DNA of 64,000 bases from Microcebus murinus (GCF_040939455.1 NC_134106.1:78809001-78873000), one strand, 5' to 3'; shown: positions 47,831 through 60,373, counted from the first letter of the stretch. Numbers and translations: made by a program. The notes: generated by a model not told the origin, from the sequence alone.

Positions 47831-48470
47831 CATTTCTGCACTCTGGGACAAACCAGGCTTCTGATCAAAGGTAATCTAAGGCTCGGGTTCAAAAGCTTTG
47901 ATTAACGTCTGTACCTGCTATGTAGATGGGGGGAGAGACTAACCTAGGGGCTTTTATATTTCTTTAAAGCATCATCCATTAATGGACTAACTTTACCACT
48001 GGGACCCCAGAAGTGAGCCCCAGACACAAGCTCAAATGTATACCTTTTCCGATCCATGATTTTCAAGGACGTGTTCCATGTCTGTGAGGCTCTACAGAGA
48101 TCTGAGAGATGCATTTCTTTTTTAAAGCTCACATGTATAGTGGCTCTCACAGCATACCCAAGAGCAATTCAGTAACTTGCCTAAACACTTACATACTAAA
48201 GTTCCAACAGCCACTAGTTTAAGATTTAGAATTGAAATTCATATGAAAGAAGACTTAAATTCACAGAATGAGTCTTTGCTTTCTTAAACTTCACAATCCT
48301 GTAGATGGCTCACAGTTTTAAGACATTAAATAACCATGGGTTATCATGACCCTAGAATCAGTTTGCTTTACAATAGAATCAACAGAATGATGAAATAAGC
48401 ACAAAGGCATCCTTCCCACCTCATTACGTTAGTTGGCTTATGCCCTGGGTGTGATGAGTTAGAACCTAAG
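47831..48470. other. Single-copy stretch
   Basis: A possible very diverged MIR at 48165-48245 (AATTCAGTAACTTGCCTAAACAC) is too weak to call. Nothing else is seen. Confidence 0.3.
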
Positions 48471-48471
48471 A

Positions 48472-48580
48472 GCTATCATTCATTGAATGGTTATTAAGCC
48501 CACATTACTCCCTGGAGATGTCACGAAAAATGAGCTACACATTCTACCCTCACGGAGCTCTCAGTCTCTGGCCACCACAG
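48472..48580 (-). mobile_element. Possible L2 3' fragment, antisense
   Basis: TCATTCATTGAATGGTTATTAAGCCC ... TTCTACCCTCACGGAGCTCTCAGTCTCTGG resembles the reverse complement of L2 (CATTCATTCAA...; CTGCCCTCAAGGAGCTCACAGTCTAG). It is diverged. Confidence 0.5.
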
Positions 48581-49150
48581 GGAAGCCAAGGCATATAGCT
48601 CCTTTTATTAGGGAGAAAGTATTGATCAGAGTGGCCAAAAAAAGACTGGAGTTTTCTGGGTATAAACCCAAAAGGACCCTGATTGGAGGGCTAGTTGAGG
48701 TGTTGGAAGAACACTGATGGATTTTTTATTTTAAAATTTCATTGCGTACTTAAAACAACAGTTACTTATAGGGAACTGTTCAGAGATAACTGTGATACTT
48801 TTGCTGATATTTGACTTATATGAGCCCATGACAAGTGCAAGTACTTTGCATCATGAGGTTTGTTATGTGCTCCCATACGTCCATGGAACCCTAAAGAACA
48901 AGATGCTACCAGCACAGCTTTTCTAACTGGAAAGGTCAGGTGCATGCATGTCTCTTCCTTAATTGAGCACCAGAATCAGCGTATAGATGGTATGGCTTCT
49001 GCCGCTCATATTTCTCTTGGAGAAAGAGTGTTTCAGAAGATATTTCCCTCATTCCAGATTTTATGCTGATTAAAGAAAACAAGATTTGGAAATACTGCAT
49101 CCTCCAGTTATTTGGGGTAACAGCCACAGCCAAGAGAATGTTCTACTCCA
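48581..49150. other. Single-copy stretch
   Basis: I see nothing recognisable. Confidence 0.3.
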
Positions 49151-49154
49151 CAGG

Positions 49155-49420
49155 TGTCAGCTGTGTTAACAGCCTTTCCTCACACTACATCCACTGCCCC
49201 ACCACCAGCAAACTCCACAAGGGACCCGTCAAGCAGTGCTGACTTTCCTTGCTTGGGGACGGCCCCGGACCTAGCACACTATGTCGTCACCTTACACACT
49301 CCACTGCAATTTTATTCATCTCTGTCTGCCCAGCTAAATTGTAAGAACCTAGAGGGTAGGGACTGTGACTTGAACTTACCCATGTCTGGCACATAAAAAA
49401 CGCTCCTCGATGCTAGTTTC
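49155..49420 (+). mobile_element. L2 LINE 3' region
   Basis: CCTTACACACTCCACTGCAATTTTATTCATCTCTGTCTGCCCAGCTAAATTGTAAGAACCTAGAGGGTAGGGACTGTGACTTG and GTCTGGCACATAAAAAACGCTCC are characteristic sense L2 3' blocks. Confidence 0.75.
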
Positions 49421-52400
49421 ACTCTCTCAGAATAAGAGAATACATTTTCAAGAGTTTAAAAGGCTACACACACAGAGGTAGCTAAGTAAACAATTTCCAT
49501 GTGACCCTGTCCACTTCTCAGTTAATCACAACTTCCAATTAACTTTTCCATTGTGCTACACAGATCTTGTTCTACTCCTGATCATAATGTACAGTTTCAA
49601 TGATGTGATTTTTTTTTTATTATTGATGTTAAATATGCTTCTAGAAGTTGCACTGCAAAGAAGTAATTTCACAGGAAGGCAAACTGGATTTGCTTGTCAG
49701 ATAATAAATACATGTATGTCCGTAATTAAAACAGCTTTATATCTCCAGAAAGGAGCATAATGGAATGAAAAAAATAGTGTGGAATTTCTAAGCCCTATAC
49801 TACTATTGATGAATTTCACCTGAGATCACTTTTAGACAAATGCAACATTCTGAAAATTAAAGACTTGGGGATTACTTGGACAAAGTTCCTTTGAGAACTT
49901 ACCAAGAAAGCAACAGGCTTAAACTAGAGGCATGTTATTTAGGATAAGCATTTGAAAGACTCTTTAATACGAGATTTGACAGCTGATAGAACAAATAACT
50001 AAAGGTTTCTGGAGGTGTTTAAGAATAGGAGGAAGGCGAGAAGACAAGCTTCAACTCCAATGTCAACTCCAACTGAGCATCGTGACCGTCCCCAGGTCCC
50101 TGTGACTATCTCTGCATGATGTCCACTGCACATTACAGGCTTTGACATCTCTAAGGTAGCCAGTCATTTCTCCAGAATGGCTGAGAATGACAGCAAAAGG
50201 AATTAAAAGAGTCCTTAAATACAACACGGCAAGTGAGGAGCAAAAAGCCTCGTCTAAACTCTCCCCATCAGAAGCTGGGCTTGGCCTCAGACTCCTGACG
50301 CTTCTTTTTGCCACATGACTGGAGGGGACAGGCTTTTGGTAGTGATGTCCAGAGCAAGCGTGATGTCTCCTACTGGCATATGGTTTGATCTTGTTGGCTC
50401 TATGGTTTGGCATTTGACCCTGACCAGTCAACTGGACATTTTCAGCTTTGGAAGATGAGTGAATACGTTATGTGAGTCTTTTTGTTTTTTTAAAGTTCTG
50501 AACTTTCATAAAGTTCTGCTGGAATAGTTTCTGAACAGAATTCCCCTCTGTTTTGCAGCATATCCAGAGCTACAAAGGCAATTCCCCAAGGCAACAGACA
50601 TACCTCAAGGTCCTTCATCGTGCTGCACATATGTCCCTAAGGGTCTCGCAGGGAGCTAATGACAAGTAGAGCAAATCACCTCTTGGGCAGCAAAAGAGCA
50701 GGGTGAGGAAATAGGGTATCCTACAAAACCTCCAACTATAGGATGGGGCAAAGGGATGCTGAGGGGCGTAAGAACTGTGTGGGCTGCATCAGGCCTGGAG
50801 AGAATGAGAGAACAGATCCAGGTCGACCCTCTAGACCACTTGTATTAGAATAGATGTCTATGCACACTGGTTGCCGTGTGGGAATTCCCCTCTCCTCACT
50901 CTACCCCGAGGGGAAGAACCTTGCATTCCACTCCTCAGAAGCCAAGAAGGAAGGAGCACTTCCAGCCTCACTCAGCCCCTCACCACAGCGACCCTGGGCA
51001 GCAGGTTCCGTTAGAGCCTCTGTCAGGGAGAAGGATGGGGTACACCTGGCTCAGCCTGGTCTTTCTGGATCTTCCAAGGAGAAGGGGAACATAGGAAACT
51101 CAGCCAGGCAGGATCTGCCCTCAGGAGAAGCTACAGTTGTCCAGCATTACCTGAGACCAGTGGGATTGGAATGTTTATTTCTGGGGAGAAGAAACACAGA
51201 ATGAAGGTGACCTTCTCTAATCTGCTTTATCAGCTGAGACTTTGACTGATTCTGACTGTCATGTATGTCTCAATTCTTGATTAGTTTTGAATTCAGGAAG
51301 GGAAGAGAAGGATTTATAGCTCTCATGGGGGAGAGAGAAGTATTTTCCTTAAGGATCATCTCTGAAATAACAAAGTACTATGAATAAAATACCATAAACC
51401 TTCCTGAGAAAACATATTGTCACTACAGTAGTGAGTACAATTTAGGAAAAAAAGGACTGAAAAACTCCAATGTCTCCAGAGATGGCAGGCCACCCCCTGA
51501 AGAAAGAATGTGACAATCTTACGTTTCAATGATGGCCGAGAACTTCCTGAGACCTTAGCCCCACCATGGGTGCTTCTAGAACCTCACAAATCAACAGTAT
51601 CAAAAGGGCTTTGGTCTGTCCAAAAACTCTACTACCACTTTTCAATTCTGAATACACTGGCAGTTTGAATACACTTCGATTTTTTCCATTTCACTTAAAG
51701 GTGATAGGAGAATAAGGTATCAGGGTTCTCAACATGGAGGAAGAAATTGAGCACATCTACTTTAAGTAATTCAACTTCAAATAAAAGATCTTCCTGGTAA
51801 GTAACCCAGTTAACTCACCCTCAATCACAGGAGTTGCATGATGAATCACTGAATAAAAGCAAAAGGAAGACATGGAAGGAGGTGAGAAGTAAGATTAAGA
51901 ATTCAAAGAGAAGCCAAAAAATACCTTCATTATTTATACTGTAAAATCAGAAAGGAAAAACACCCATCCTAACTGGCTAATCTTGGAGACCATATAGACA
52001 GAAAGAGCTCGAAAATATCAATGGAAAGAGGCACAGAGAATTCTCCAAGAATATGCTGACAAGTAGGGAAAGTATAACCAAACACTCTCATGTTGTGTTC
52101 TGTTTTGTTTTTTCCTTCTGCTGCTTCCTTTCTATCCCTCAGGGACCACAGCCTTTGGGGAAACAGATTTGGGTATTTATTAGCCGGGTATTCATTAGAG
52201 GATCTGAGTTGGCTGGCGTGGAAAGATTAGCAATCACTAGGCACACGGTGCTCAGCTAATCCCCTGTCTGAGGCACTGGGAGCCGGCACAGCCTGGGGGT
52301 GCTGTGTGGGCAGGAACCCCCAGGAAATCTGGAGGATCGTTTCCTGGCAGCTCTGTGTGCTGAGGATCAGCACCTGGCCTGCTTTGATGATGGCTTTTAC

Positions 52401-53079
52401 TCTAATCAGACCACCCAGACACTAAAGGGACAAGGAAGCCAGCTGAGTTTCAGGGAGATGTCCAAGAAGCAACCAGGAGGATTAGAAAATAAAGGTATTC
52501 TTGTTACCTGTCAAATCCACATAACATGCCAACACAGACAGGAGGAAATGCCATTTGGAGCTGTGTACTTATACACTTCATAGGCTGTAACTTCACCATC
52601 TATAATTTTTTAGGAGAAATTATACAATACTAAAGGAACAAAGTCCAACTTCAAACTCAGAAGACCCCAGGAAGGAGAAAGGAATTAGGGTGCGTTAACT
52701 TTGCTTGGAGACCCTGGCTCATGGGGAGAAATTACTGGACTTATGAAGTGTAACCACACTTAATGTTAGCAAAGCAAACACACTTTAAAGTACTAACAAC
52801 CTCATCAAGAAAAGGTTTTTTTCTTTCAGTAATTATTGTCATGCTTTTTTTTCCCCCTCAGCTCTGACACTGCCCCAAGTTGGATTAAACTATGGCACTG
52901 TTCATGAAAAATGTCAACTCAGGCCCTCAGTTAAGCATGGCCCTCAGACACTCTGGTATAATCCAAAGACATCTGTGTTTCTTTCATGAGTCCAAAAAGC
53001 CAGAACATAACATTCTATAATGATTTACATTCAGGAAGGAAAACAGGAAAAAGATACAACATATTTCTTGATGGACAGA
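49421..53079. other. Single-copy stretch of about 3.6 kb
   Basis: This is the longest stretch without a repeat I can name. Its ORFs (at most 122 codons) have no domain. A strong splice acceptor-like site (T8, C5, TCAG) ends at 52861 and is followed by an open 38-codon segment and a weak donor at 52956. The block 52150-52470 has balanced composition and may be conserved. Confidence 0.35.
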
Positions 53080-53320
53080 TACAGGTTGCGTTCCCTTACT
53101 CTGAAATGCTTGGGACCAGAAGTGTTTTGGATTTCAGAGGTTTTGGGATTTTGGAATATTCACATTATATAATACCAGCTGAGCACCCTAAATCCATAAA
53201 TCTGAAATCCAAAATGCTCCAATGAGCATCCTCTTTGAGCGTCATGTCAGCACTCGAAAAGCTTCAAATTTTAGAGCATTTCAAATTTCAGATTTTCAAA
53301 TTTGGGATGCTCAACCTATA
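53080..53320 (+). mobile_element. TcMar-Tigger-type DNA transposon (MER2-like)
   Basis: It opens with TACAGGTTGCGTTCCCTTACTCTGAAATGCTTGGGACCAGAAGTGTTTTGGATTTCAG and closes with TTTGGGATGCTCAACCTATA. The ends are inverted repeats (AGGTTG.G..TCCC) with TA at both borders, as expected for mariner-type insertion. The interior has lost the transposase region. Confidence 0.85.
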
Positions 53321-53734
53321 TAAAAGCCAGTGATGTCCTGGTTTGAAAAGCCAAGAGAGAAAGGAAAAAGGTAATTCCCAAACGTCTGTAGGAGTACATA
53401 GAGGAGCTACATATATCAAGGCCACAGAATTTAAATGCATCCAATAGTTTTTAGCAGAAAAGATTTGATAACAGTAATGGACTTTGTTTAAGGATCACAT
53501 GTGTAGTGGACAATTGGTCTAACAAACATGAGAGTGTTAACGGGAGGGAGGTTGTAATCAGAGAGACTATCCTAGAACGCCCAGAATACACGATCCTTGG
53601 ATTTTACGGAAAAGATTACAAAAAGCAAGCAACCAGCCATTTATGAATTTCCAGAGTCAGCTATACTTTAATATTGTCTTGATTCTTTCAACACCTCTTA
53701 AATTATAACAGACATTTTGGAATCACCAAGAGAT
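53321..53734. other. Single-copy stretch
   Basis: I see nothing recognisable. Confidence 0.3.
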
Positions 53735-53885
53735 GAATGTGGATCCTGGCTCCATCACTCAGAGCTCCACAGCCTTGCTCAGCTTAGTAACTTCTCGGCT
53801 TTCCATCAGCTAAAATACCTACCCCTTAGGTGTTTCTGAAGGTTAGAGTCCTTAACCCAGTCCTGACACACAGTAACTGCTCAAA
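53735..53885 (-). mobile_element. MIR SINE, antisense
   Basis: GTGGATCCTGGCTCCATCACTCAGAG ... TAACTTCTCGGC ... CTAAAATACCTACCCCTTAGG ... CAGTCCTGACACACAGTAACTGCTCAA is a nearly full reverse-complement MIR. Confidence 0.78.
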
Positions 53886-53892
53886 AAACAGA

Positions 53893-53960
53893 AACTACCA
53901 TTCATTCAGTGAACAGCTACTGAGCACCCAACAAAAGGAGAGTAACATCATCCATCTCTT
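53893..53960 (-). mobile_element. L2-like 3' fragment, antisense
   Basis: CATTCATTCAGTGAACAGCTACTGAGCACCCAACAAAAGG resembles the reverse complement of the L2 terminus. It is short and tentative. Confidence 0.45.
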
Positions 53961-54004
53961 CAAGGAAAATTTTATGGGCAAGACAGACATGTGGACAACC
54001 AAGT

Positions 54005-54185
54005 TAGACCTGGGTAGCTACGGAACTGCAGCATGTTATTTGGCCTCTCTGACTACAACTCTGTCACCTGTGAAATGGATCTAGTGAGCGTACGTACCTG
54101 ATACGGCTGTGGTGAGGAGCCAACGTACTGACACATGTCAAGTGCTAAACACAGCACTTGGCACACAGCAAACGGTGATGCCGCT
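54005..54185 (-). mobile_element. MIR SINE, antisense
   Basis: TATTTGGCCTCTCTGACTACAACTCTGTCACCTGTGAAATGGATCTAGTGAGCGTACG ... GTGCTAAACACAGCACTTGGCACACAGCAAACGGTGATG is MIR reversed from core to 5' end. Confidence 0.8.
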
Positions 54186-54195
54186 GATGTAGTTG

Positions 54196-54552
54196 TTATG
54201 ACGGTTAATTTGTATGCGTCAACTTGGCTAGGTCCCAGTACCCAGATATTTGGCCAAATACTAGTGTAGACATTTCTGTGAAGCTATCTTTCAGATGAGA
54301 TTAAAATCTAAATCAGTAAACTGAGTAAAGCCGATGACCCTCCATAACGTGGGTGGGCCTCCTCCAATCAGTTGAAGAAAAAGACGACCTCTCCAAGGAA
54401 GGAAAAATTCTGCCAGTGGATGGCCTTTGGACTGAAAGACTGCAACATCGCCCTCCCCTGGGTGTCCAGCCTGCCAGCCTGCCCTGCAGATTTCACACTT
54501 ATTGGCCCCCACAATCATGTGAGCCAATTCCTTAAAGTAAGTGTCTATCTCT

Positions 54553-54602
<50 letters not shown>

Positions 54603-54616
54603 ATTGATCTAATACA
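54196..54616 (+). mobile_element. Ancient LTR-like repeat, copy 2
   Basis: Same family as 26588-27051: GTTAATTTGTATGCGTCAACTTGGCTAGG, GTGGGTGGGCCTCCTCCAATCAGTTGAAG, GGATGGCCTTTGGACTGAAAGACTGC, GTCCAGCCTGCCAGCCTGCCCTGCAGATTT, CCCCCACAATCATGTGAGCCAATTCC, ending CTATTGATCTAATACAC. The terminal GTTCTGTTTCTCTGGAGAACCCTGA segment appears deleted. No internal viral sequence is present. Confidence 0.8.
54556..54599. repeat. (AC)22 microsatellite
   Basis: An uninterrupted 44-bp AC run inside the 3' part of LTR-like copy 2, at the position corresponding to the ATCC/AC tract of copy 1. It is likely to be length-polymorphic. Confidence 0.98.
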
Positions 54617-55883
54617 CCTTATTATTTTATGTTGTTTTACTATTTTATGGCCAAGAAAGATGAGAAATGCAAGAGATCAAAATCACAAACCAGATTTCAT
54701 CTTAATAAACTTTTTCCGAGTGGCCCTGCAAGGACCGCCCTGTTTTGAGCCTGGTTCCCTGAGCACTGGCAGAATGTCAAGAGAAGTTACTTAATGCACA
54801 CCTGGTTATTCCCATTCTGTTAGCAAATAAATACGAATTTTTAATTACGATAAACTTAAGTAAACGTTTAACCTTTCATGTAACACCACGGGGAAAAGTT
54901 CTTTACACTTAACTCAGACAATCACATAAACCTAACCAAGTTCTGTGATTTAGGAGACAAAAGGGCCTCTGTTAGCTCTCCTCTTCACTTTGTTAAAAGA
55001 ACACTGAAGCTTTCCTACAGAATAGTTCATTTCAATTTAGATTAACACTGTATTTAAGGAACATTTAAATATTTACGACGAGTTGAAATGAATCACCCAA
55101 GATGAAAAATCCAACTTCTACATGCAGCTATAGAAAGGCTATGATATACTGAAGTAGAAACTTCCAGTTGTCTTTAATTTCTCTGAACTCCACACAGGAA
55201 TACATACAGCTATTTGTTAAAATTAAGCTTCCTGAGCCATTTGATATTCTGACTAATTCTGCTGGATTAATGAAACACTTCAAATGTAAAAAATGAAATC
55301 TGTATTTCTCTCATTATCTGTTTATAGCACTAAGAAGAACCACTTTGCTCCATTGTCAGTTTTCTATTGTGATAATTTTAAAGTTTTAAGAGTACATGAA
55401 AGCTTTATATTTAAGTCCTGCTCTAAATGATGACTGTATTATTCTGGTGGGGCCTATAGTACTAAGATTATAGTTAGATGTTTTACACTGTATTGATTTA
55501 AAAGAAAATTTTAGGAAAAAATACCCCTCAACAAATACTAAGATCTTGTATTCTTCAATAACTTTTACCCCCAATTGTGTGTGTCTGATATAGCAAATGA
55601 CTCATGGTACAATCTTAAATCAGGAAACCTGGATGCCCCAGGGTTTCTGCACATGTCTGTGTGTCAGTGTGCATCAGGTATGTATATGTTATTATGTGTC
55701 ATCTGCTAAATGGGCTTCCTCCTGTGATTATAAATTATTTTACACAAATTCAGTATTTAGAATAAATAAATTCTGGCCCTCTGAAATGGACAGACAGAAT
55801 TTTACAGTTTTCCAAATTATCTTCACAGTGTCAAAAACCAAAACTAGAACTAGAACCCGGAGGCAATTCAACTTTGTTACAGC
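54617..55883. other. Single-copy A/T-rich stretch
   Basis: I see no gene or repeat over about 1.3 kb. Confidence 0.35.
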
Positions 55884-56178
55884 TTTTTGTTTTGTTTTGT
55901 TCTGAGACAGGGTCTTGCTCTGTTGTCTGGGCTAGAGTGCAGTGGCGAGATCATAGCTCACTGTAACCTCAAACTCCCGGGCTCAAAAAATCTTCCTGGC
56001 TGAGCCTCCTGAGCAGCTGGGACCATGGGTGTGTCAGCCATTGTGCCTGGATAACTTTTTTAAAAAAATTTGTACAGATGGGATCTCACTTTGTTGCCCA
56101 GGCTGGTCTCCAACTCCTGGCCTCTTGTCTTGGCCTCCCAAAGCGCTGAGATTACAGGTGTGAGCCACTGCGGCCAGC
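55884..56178 (-). mobile_element. AluJ-like element, antisense
   Basis: TTTTTGTTTTGTTTTG then CTGAGACAGGGTCTTGCTCTGTTGTCTGGGCTAGAGTGCAGTGGCG through to GCCACTGCGGCCAGCC. Both arms and the linker are present. The flanks ACTTTGTTAC (about 55870) and AGTTTGTTAT (about 56181) may be a decayed target duplication. It lacks the lemur-type insert, so it is an old Alu. Confidence 0.93.
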
Positions 56179-56734
56179 CCAGTTTGTTATGTTTTCTGTC
56201 TGTCATTATTCCCTCTCATCTAGGTTTCATGACCCACTCCCGCCCCCCACTCCTGTGCTCTGGGACTGCCATAAAGGAAATCGGAAAAGGCTTACAGAGG
56301 CTGAAGACACTGTGGAGGAGAAGGTGCATTCCCAGGCAGCACGGGATGTGCTCTTCTCGGAAGCCCTGACGGGGGAAAACCAGCTTCTGCTGCCACTGAC
56401 GGAACACCAGGAACAGCCCTGCCAAGACAGAGGCTCCTGCCCAGGGCCAGTCATCGGGGTATGGACAGGGACCATAAGGGGAGTTTCTCTGGCAAACAGA
56501 GAAAAAGAAACTGCCTCAGCACCCAGCACCGCTCTCAACTCACAGGGACTGCAAGGATTCCTTAGAAGATTCAGAAGGCAGGCTTCACCTGAAAGATGTA
56601 AAAGTCTTATGTGCAGTGTAATGATTTACTATGCTATTGTTATTTATTATGGTTGTTAGAGCAGCCTAGCCTAACACCTACCAGAACTAAACCTTCCAGA
56701 CTTTTTTTTACATAATCTTAATTGCATATGGTGG
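56179..56734. other. Single-copy, GC-richer stretch
   Basis: A 156-codon ORF (56189-56659) and shorter ones on both strands exist, but the first starts just after an Alu and none has a recognisable domain or a supported exon boundary. No gene is called. Confidence 0.35.
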
Positions 56735-57190
56735 CAGAGACTGCTGGCTGCATATCACCATCCGTTGTTCCCTTCTTCTTTACTAACAGCATTTGATTTT
56801 TGTTGAATGAGGCCATGTACCCAGCTTTAAAACTACATTTGCCAATGTCCACTGTGACTACACGTGTAACTAAATTCTGTTCAGTGATATATAGAGAGAG
56901 ATATAAAGCTATCTTTTGGGGCTTCTGACAAAGCTTCTTAAGTGGGGATTTACCCAGCAGTCTTCCTTCTGTCCTTCCCCATTCATTCTCCTTCCTATCA
57001 CAAACAGAGACATGATGGCTGGTGCTGCAGCAACTATCTTGTGACAATGAAGCAACTCTGAGGCTAGAAGTCATACACTAAGGATGATGACCAAAAAGAA
57101 TGAACCTGGGCTACTGCTGACATCATGGAGCCTTTGTTTCATCCCTGCACTTCTTATCTCTATACTTCATGGCATGTGAAAGAAAACACA
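56735..57190 (+). mobile_element. Probable MLT1-type LTR, diverged
   Basis: The order GCTGCATATCACCATCCGTTG, AATGAGGCCATGTACCC, GTGACTACACGTGTAACTAAATTCTGTTCAGTGATATATAG, ACATGATGGCTGGTGCTGCAGCAACTATCTTG, GAACCTGGGCTACTGCTGACATCATGGAGCC follows a MaLR LTR (MLT1C/D-like) scheme. The 3' end is lost. Confidence 0.55.
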
Positions 57191-57384
57191 CATACCATTC
57201 TGTTAAAATCATTTATTTTCAGATCACTCACAGCCAATTGCAATTCCTAACTGAATGAATATACACTGAATCTACACACAAACACACACACACAAAACTT
57301 AAGCAGTCTGTTGAGATCAATCAACCAAGCTCTGAAAGTTCCCCACAGTCGATCTCCCAGGCAGCTGCTGTCATTCCTTACTCT
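57191..57384. other. Single-copy, with a short CA-rich patch
   Basis: An imperfect ACACAC tract lies at 57275-57293. Nothing else is seen. Confidence 0.4.
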
Positions 57385-57495
57385 AAAGCATCCAGCACTT
57401 ACCAAGCGCCAAGTGCTAAAGATATGAAGATAGATGAGACACAGCTCCTGCCCTCAAAGAGACGGTAGGAAGAGACATTCAGGTAAGTAGTAAAG
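57385..57495 (-). mobile_element. L2-like 3' fragment, antisense
   Basis: GCACTTACCAAGCGCCAAGTGCTAAAGATATGAAGATAGATGAGACACAGCTCCTGCCCTCAAAGAGACGG follows the reverse-complement L2 pattern. Confidence 0.65.
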
Positions 57496-57529
57496 TACAT
57501 GTTGTGTTTATAGCAAGATACATGTTATT

Positions 57530-57715
57530 CATCCATTTAACAGACATCTATTTTTAAGACCCTACCAAGGGGTAGATACTTTCCTAGGGGAACAAGAATA
57601 AATTTATATTCTGGAGGGCATAACGGAGACCAGGTTGTAGGGTGTAAAACAAAAACAATAAAGAAGAAAATTAAGAAAGAAGACAATTTCAAAAGATAAG
57701 GGTGATGTGATAGTG
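57530..57715 (-). mobile_element. L2 3' fragment, antisense (second copy)
   Basis: TTCATCCATTTAACAGACATC ... CCTACCAAGGGGTAGATACTTTCCTAGGGGAACAAGAATAAA ... GATAAGGGTGATGTGATAGTGGGCG is a second antisense L2 terminus next to the first. Confidence 0.6.
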
Positions 57716-58127
57716 GGCGACTGCTGGTCCCATGTGAGTGTCCACGAACACGCATGAGCACTCTAGACCTTAGTACCTTCATGACAAACACCAGAACGAC
57801 GACAACATTCCTAATCTTTTGGTTTAGTCAACATTATTTAACCATCAGGAAAGAAAACTCCCTAGCCACAGAACCAACTTTAGAAGACTTCAGAGATATC
57901 TAATTTTAGATGTATCTCATTTTCAATGAACAATGATGTTATTATACGGACAGTGATTCTTTGACCAGTAAAAGAAAATGTGACTCTGCCTTCTTCCCAA
58001 GAACTCTTTTCCTCTGAAAATAATGACTTTATCAAGCAAAAAGATTTTTTTTTCTTATTTTTACAAAGACCATTTCTTTCCTTTCATAGATTTACTGTAC
58101 TCAATAATTGTCAAATTATTACCTGGT
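57716..58127. other. Single-copy A/T-rich stretch
   Basis: I see nothing recognisable; the end (ATTATTACCTGGTGATCC) may be L1-like. Confidence 0.3.
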
Positions 58128-58179
58128 GATCCATTTCTAGGATCCATTTCTAGGAATTGATCTTGAAACAAGATCAATT
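58128..58179. repeat. 13-bp tandem duplication plus 11-bp-arm hairpin
   Basis: GATCCATTTCTAG occurs at 58128-58140 and 58141-58153. It is followed by AATTGATCTTG (58155-58165), loop AAA, and CAAGATCAATT (58169-58179), a perfect inverted repeat. Confidence 0.95.
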
Positions 58180-59160
58180 TCATCTTGTTTAAAAAAGAAG
58201 TCAAATGGGGACTCCTCATTTCTCACAGGTTTCCTATGATACCCCCCCCCCCACTGTTCTGTCTTCCATCTCACAACGGAGCTGAACATAGGCTGGTGGA
58301 ACCTTCCAGTACTCTTCCTCCTGTGTGTTCCTCGCAGGTGAGTGCTTCACTGAAAACTGGGACGAGTGGATAATTTTTTCCCACCAAAGTCTCTCTATTC
58401 CAGTTTTTTGTCTGGATGGTCATCTAGATCAGACTCAGCATGGGCCGTCACCTAGCCCACTCTGTCTTCCACGAGTCCTCTGTGTTTACGGTCAGCCAAC
58501 GTGTATCGACTTGCTGTTCTAACTGCCAGAATCGGGGATTGTACACTTGATTACCTTGGGCTGGAGTTGATTATACTCTTTCCATATTGTCATTCCTCAC
58601 TGTAAAATTAAAGCTATTTAAATGATTATCTGTTCCCTTCTCAGCCATAACATCCATGTCTAGGAATGTCCTGATAAGTAAAGTTTCATTGATGAGACAA
58701 AAACTCTGTTCTTCGGAAACACAGAGGTTCCCATTCCATTAAACTCATGCCACCCGCCGGCGGCTCCAGCACCGAATGGAACGTAGCAAGGGTCAGCCTC
58801 TCCCCTCACTGCAGGTCAAGAAGCTGATTATGTAAAGAAGAGTCAGCATGCTCTACTACCTTTTGCTTTTTAATTCTTCAGCACTTACATGCTATGAACC
58901 AGGCTGGCCTGGAGGTACAAAGGACAAGGCAAGGCAGTGGGTGACAGCAACCAAGGACTCCTCTCCAACCAAGGTGACATACAGTCCAGGACCCACAGGA
59001 CCTACATCCAGAAAGACCTTTCTTTTTCCAGCTAAAATGTAATCATCAACATCTAAAACATTTATTATTTTACACTTAATTTAAGACATGAACCTTAAGA
59101 AGCTAACTATTGAATTTTTTTAAAAACAGAGAAAATGGAATCACAAGTAGTCCAGGTGAG
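58180..59160. other. Single-copy stretch with a C11 run
   Basis: C11 lies at 58242-58252. A perfect donor-like CAG/GTGAGT is at 58335-58343, but no exon can be supported around it. The patch 58740-58780 (CCACCCGCCGGCGGCTCC) has several CpGs but is too short for an island. Confidence 0.35.
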
Positions 59161-59167
59161 TTTTGGG

Positions 59168-60043
<876 letters not shown>

Positions 60044-60053
60044 GATAATTTTT

Positions 60054-60157
60054 ATAGAAATGGGTCTCACTATTTTGTTCAGGCTGGTCTTGAACTCCTG
60101 GCCTCAAGCAATCCTCCTGCCTTGGCCCCTCAAAGTGTGAGCCACTGTGCCTAGCCC
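60054..60157 (-). mobile_element. Alu left arm, antisense (split by L1)
   Basis: AGAAATGGGTCTCACTATTTTGTTCAGGCTGGTCTTGAACTCCTGGCCTC through GAGCCACTGTGCCTAGCC completes the Alu begun at 59168. A short piece near TGGCCCCTCAAAGTG is deleted. Confidence 0.9.
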
Positions 60158-60189
60158 CTTAGGTGAATCTTTGACTGGAATTTACCGAT

Positions 60190-60372
60190 CCCCATTTATT
60201 GGACACCTACTGCATGTAGGCACTGTGTAAATGTTGGAATAACAAAGCAAGACAGGATCCCTGCTCTTAAGGAGACCCTGCCCTTAGAAATGAGTGAATC
60301 CACAGAGATAACACAAAATGCTGAATGGCAGGGGCTGATGTAGCGATATGAACCAAGCACACAGGAACCAGC
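60190..60372 (-). mobile_element. L2 LINE 3' end, antisense
   Basis: CCATTTATTGGACACCTACTGCATGTAGGCACTGTGTAAATGTTGGAATAACAAAGCAAGACAGGATCCCTGCTCTTAAGGAGACC is a clear reverse-complement L2 terminus. Confidence 0.75.
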
Positions 60373-60373
60373 C

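Noticed and set aside
47416..47892. 158-codon minus-strand ORF with Arg/Glu-rich middle
   Set aside because: The charged region is the homopyrimidine tract read in reverse.
50820..50840. AGGTCGACCCTCTAGACC, like a cloning polylinker (SalI-XbaI)
   Set aside because: The neighbouring polylinker sites are absent and flanks are ordinary genomic DNA, so it is a coincidence rather than vector.
56189..56659. 156-codon plus-strand ORF next to an Alu
   Set aside because: ORFs on both strands overlap here, no domain is recognisable and no exon boundaries are supported.
58335..58343. Consensus splice donor CAG/GTGAGT
   Set aside because: No acceptor or open exon upstream could be supported; such nine-mers are common in 64 kb.
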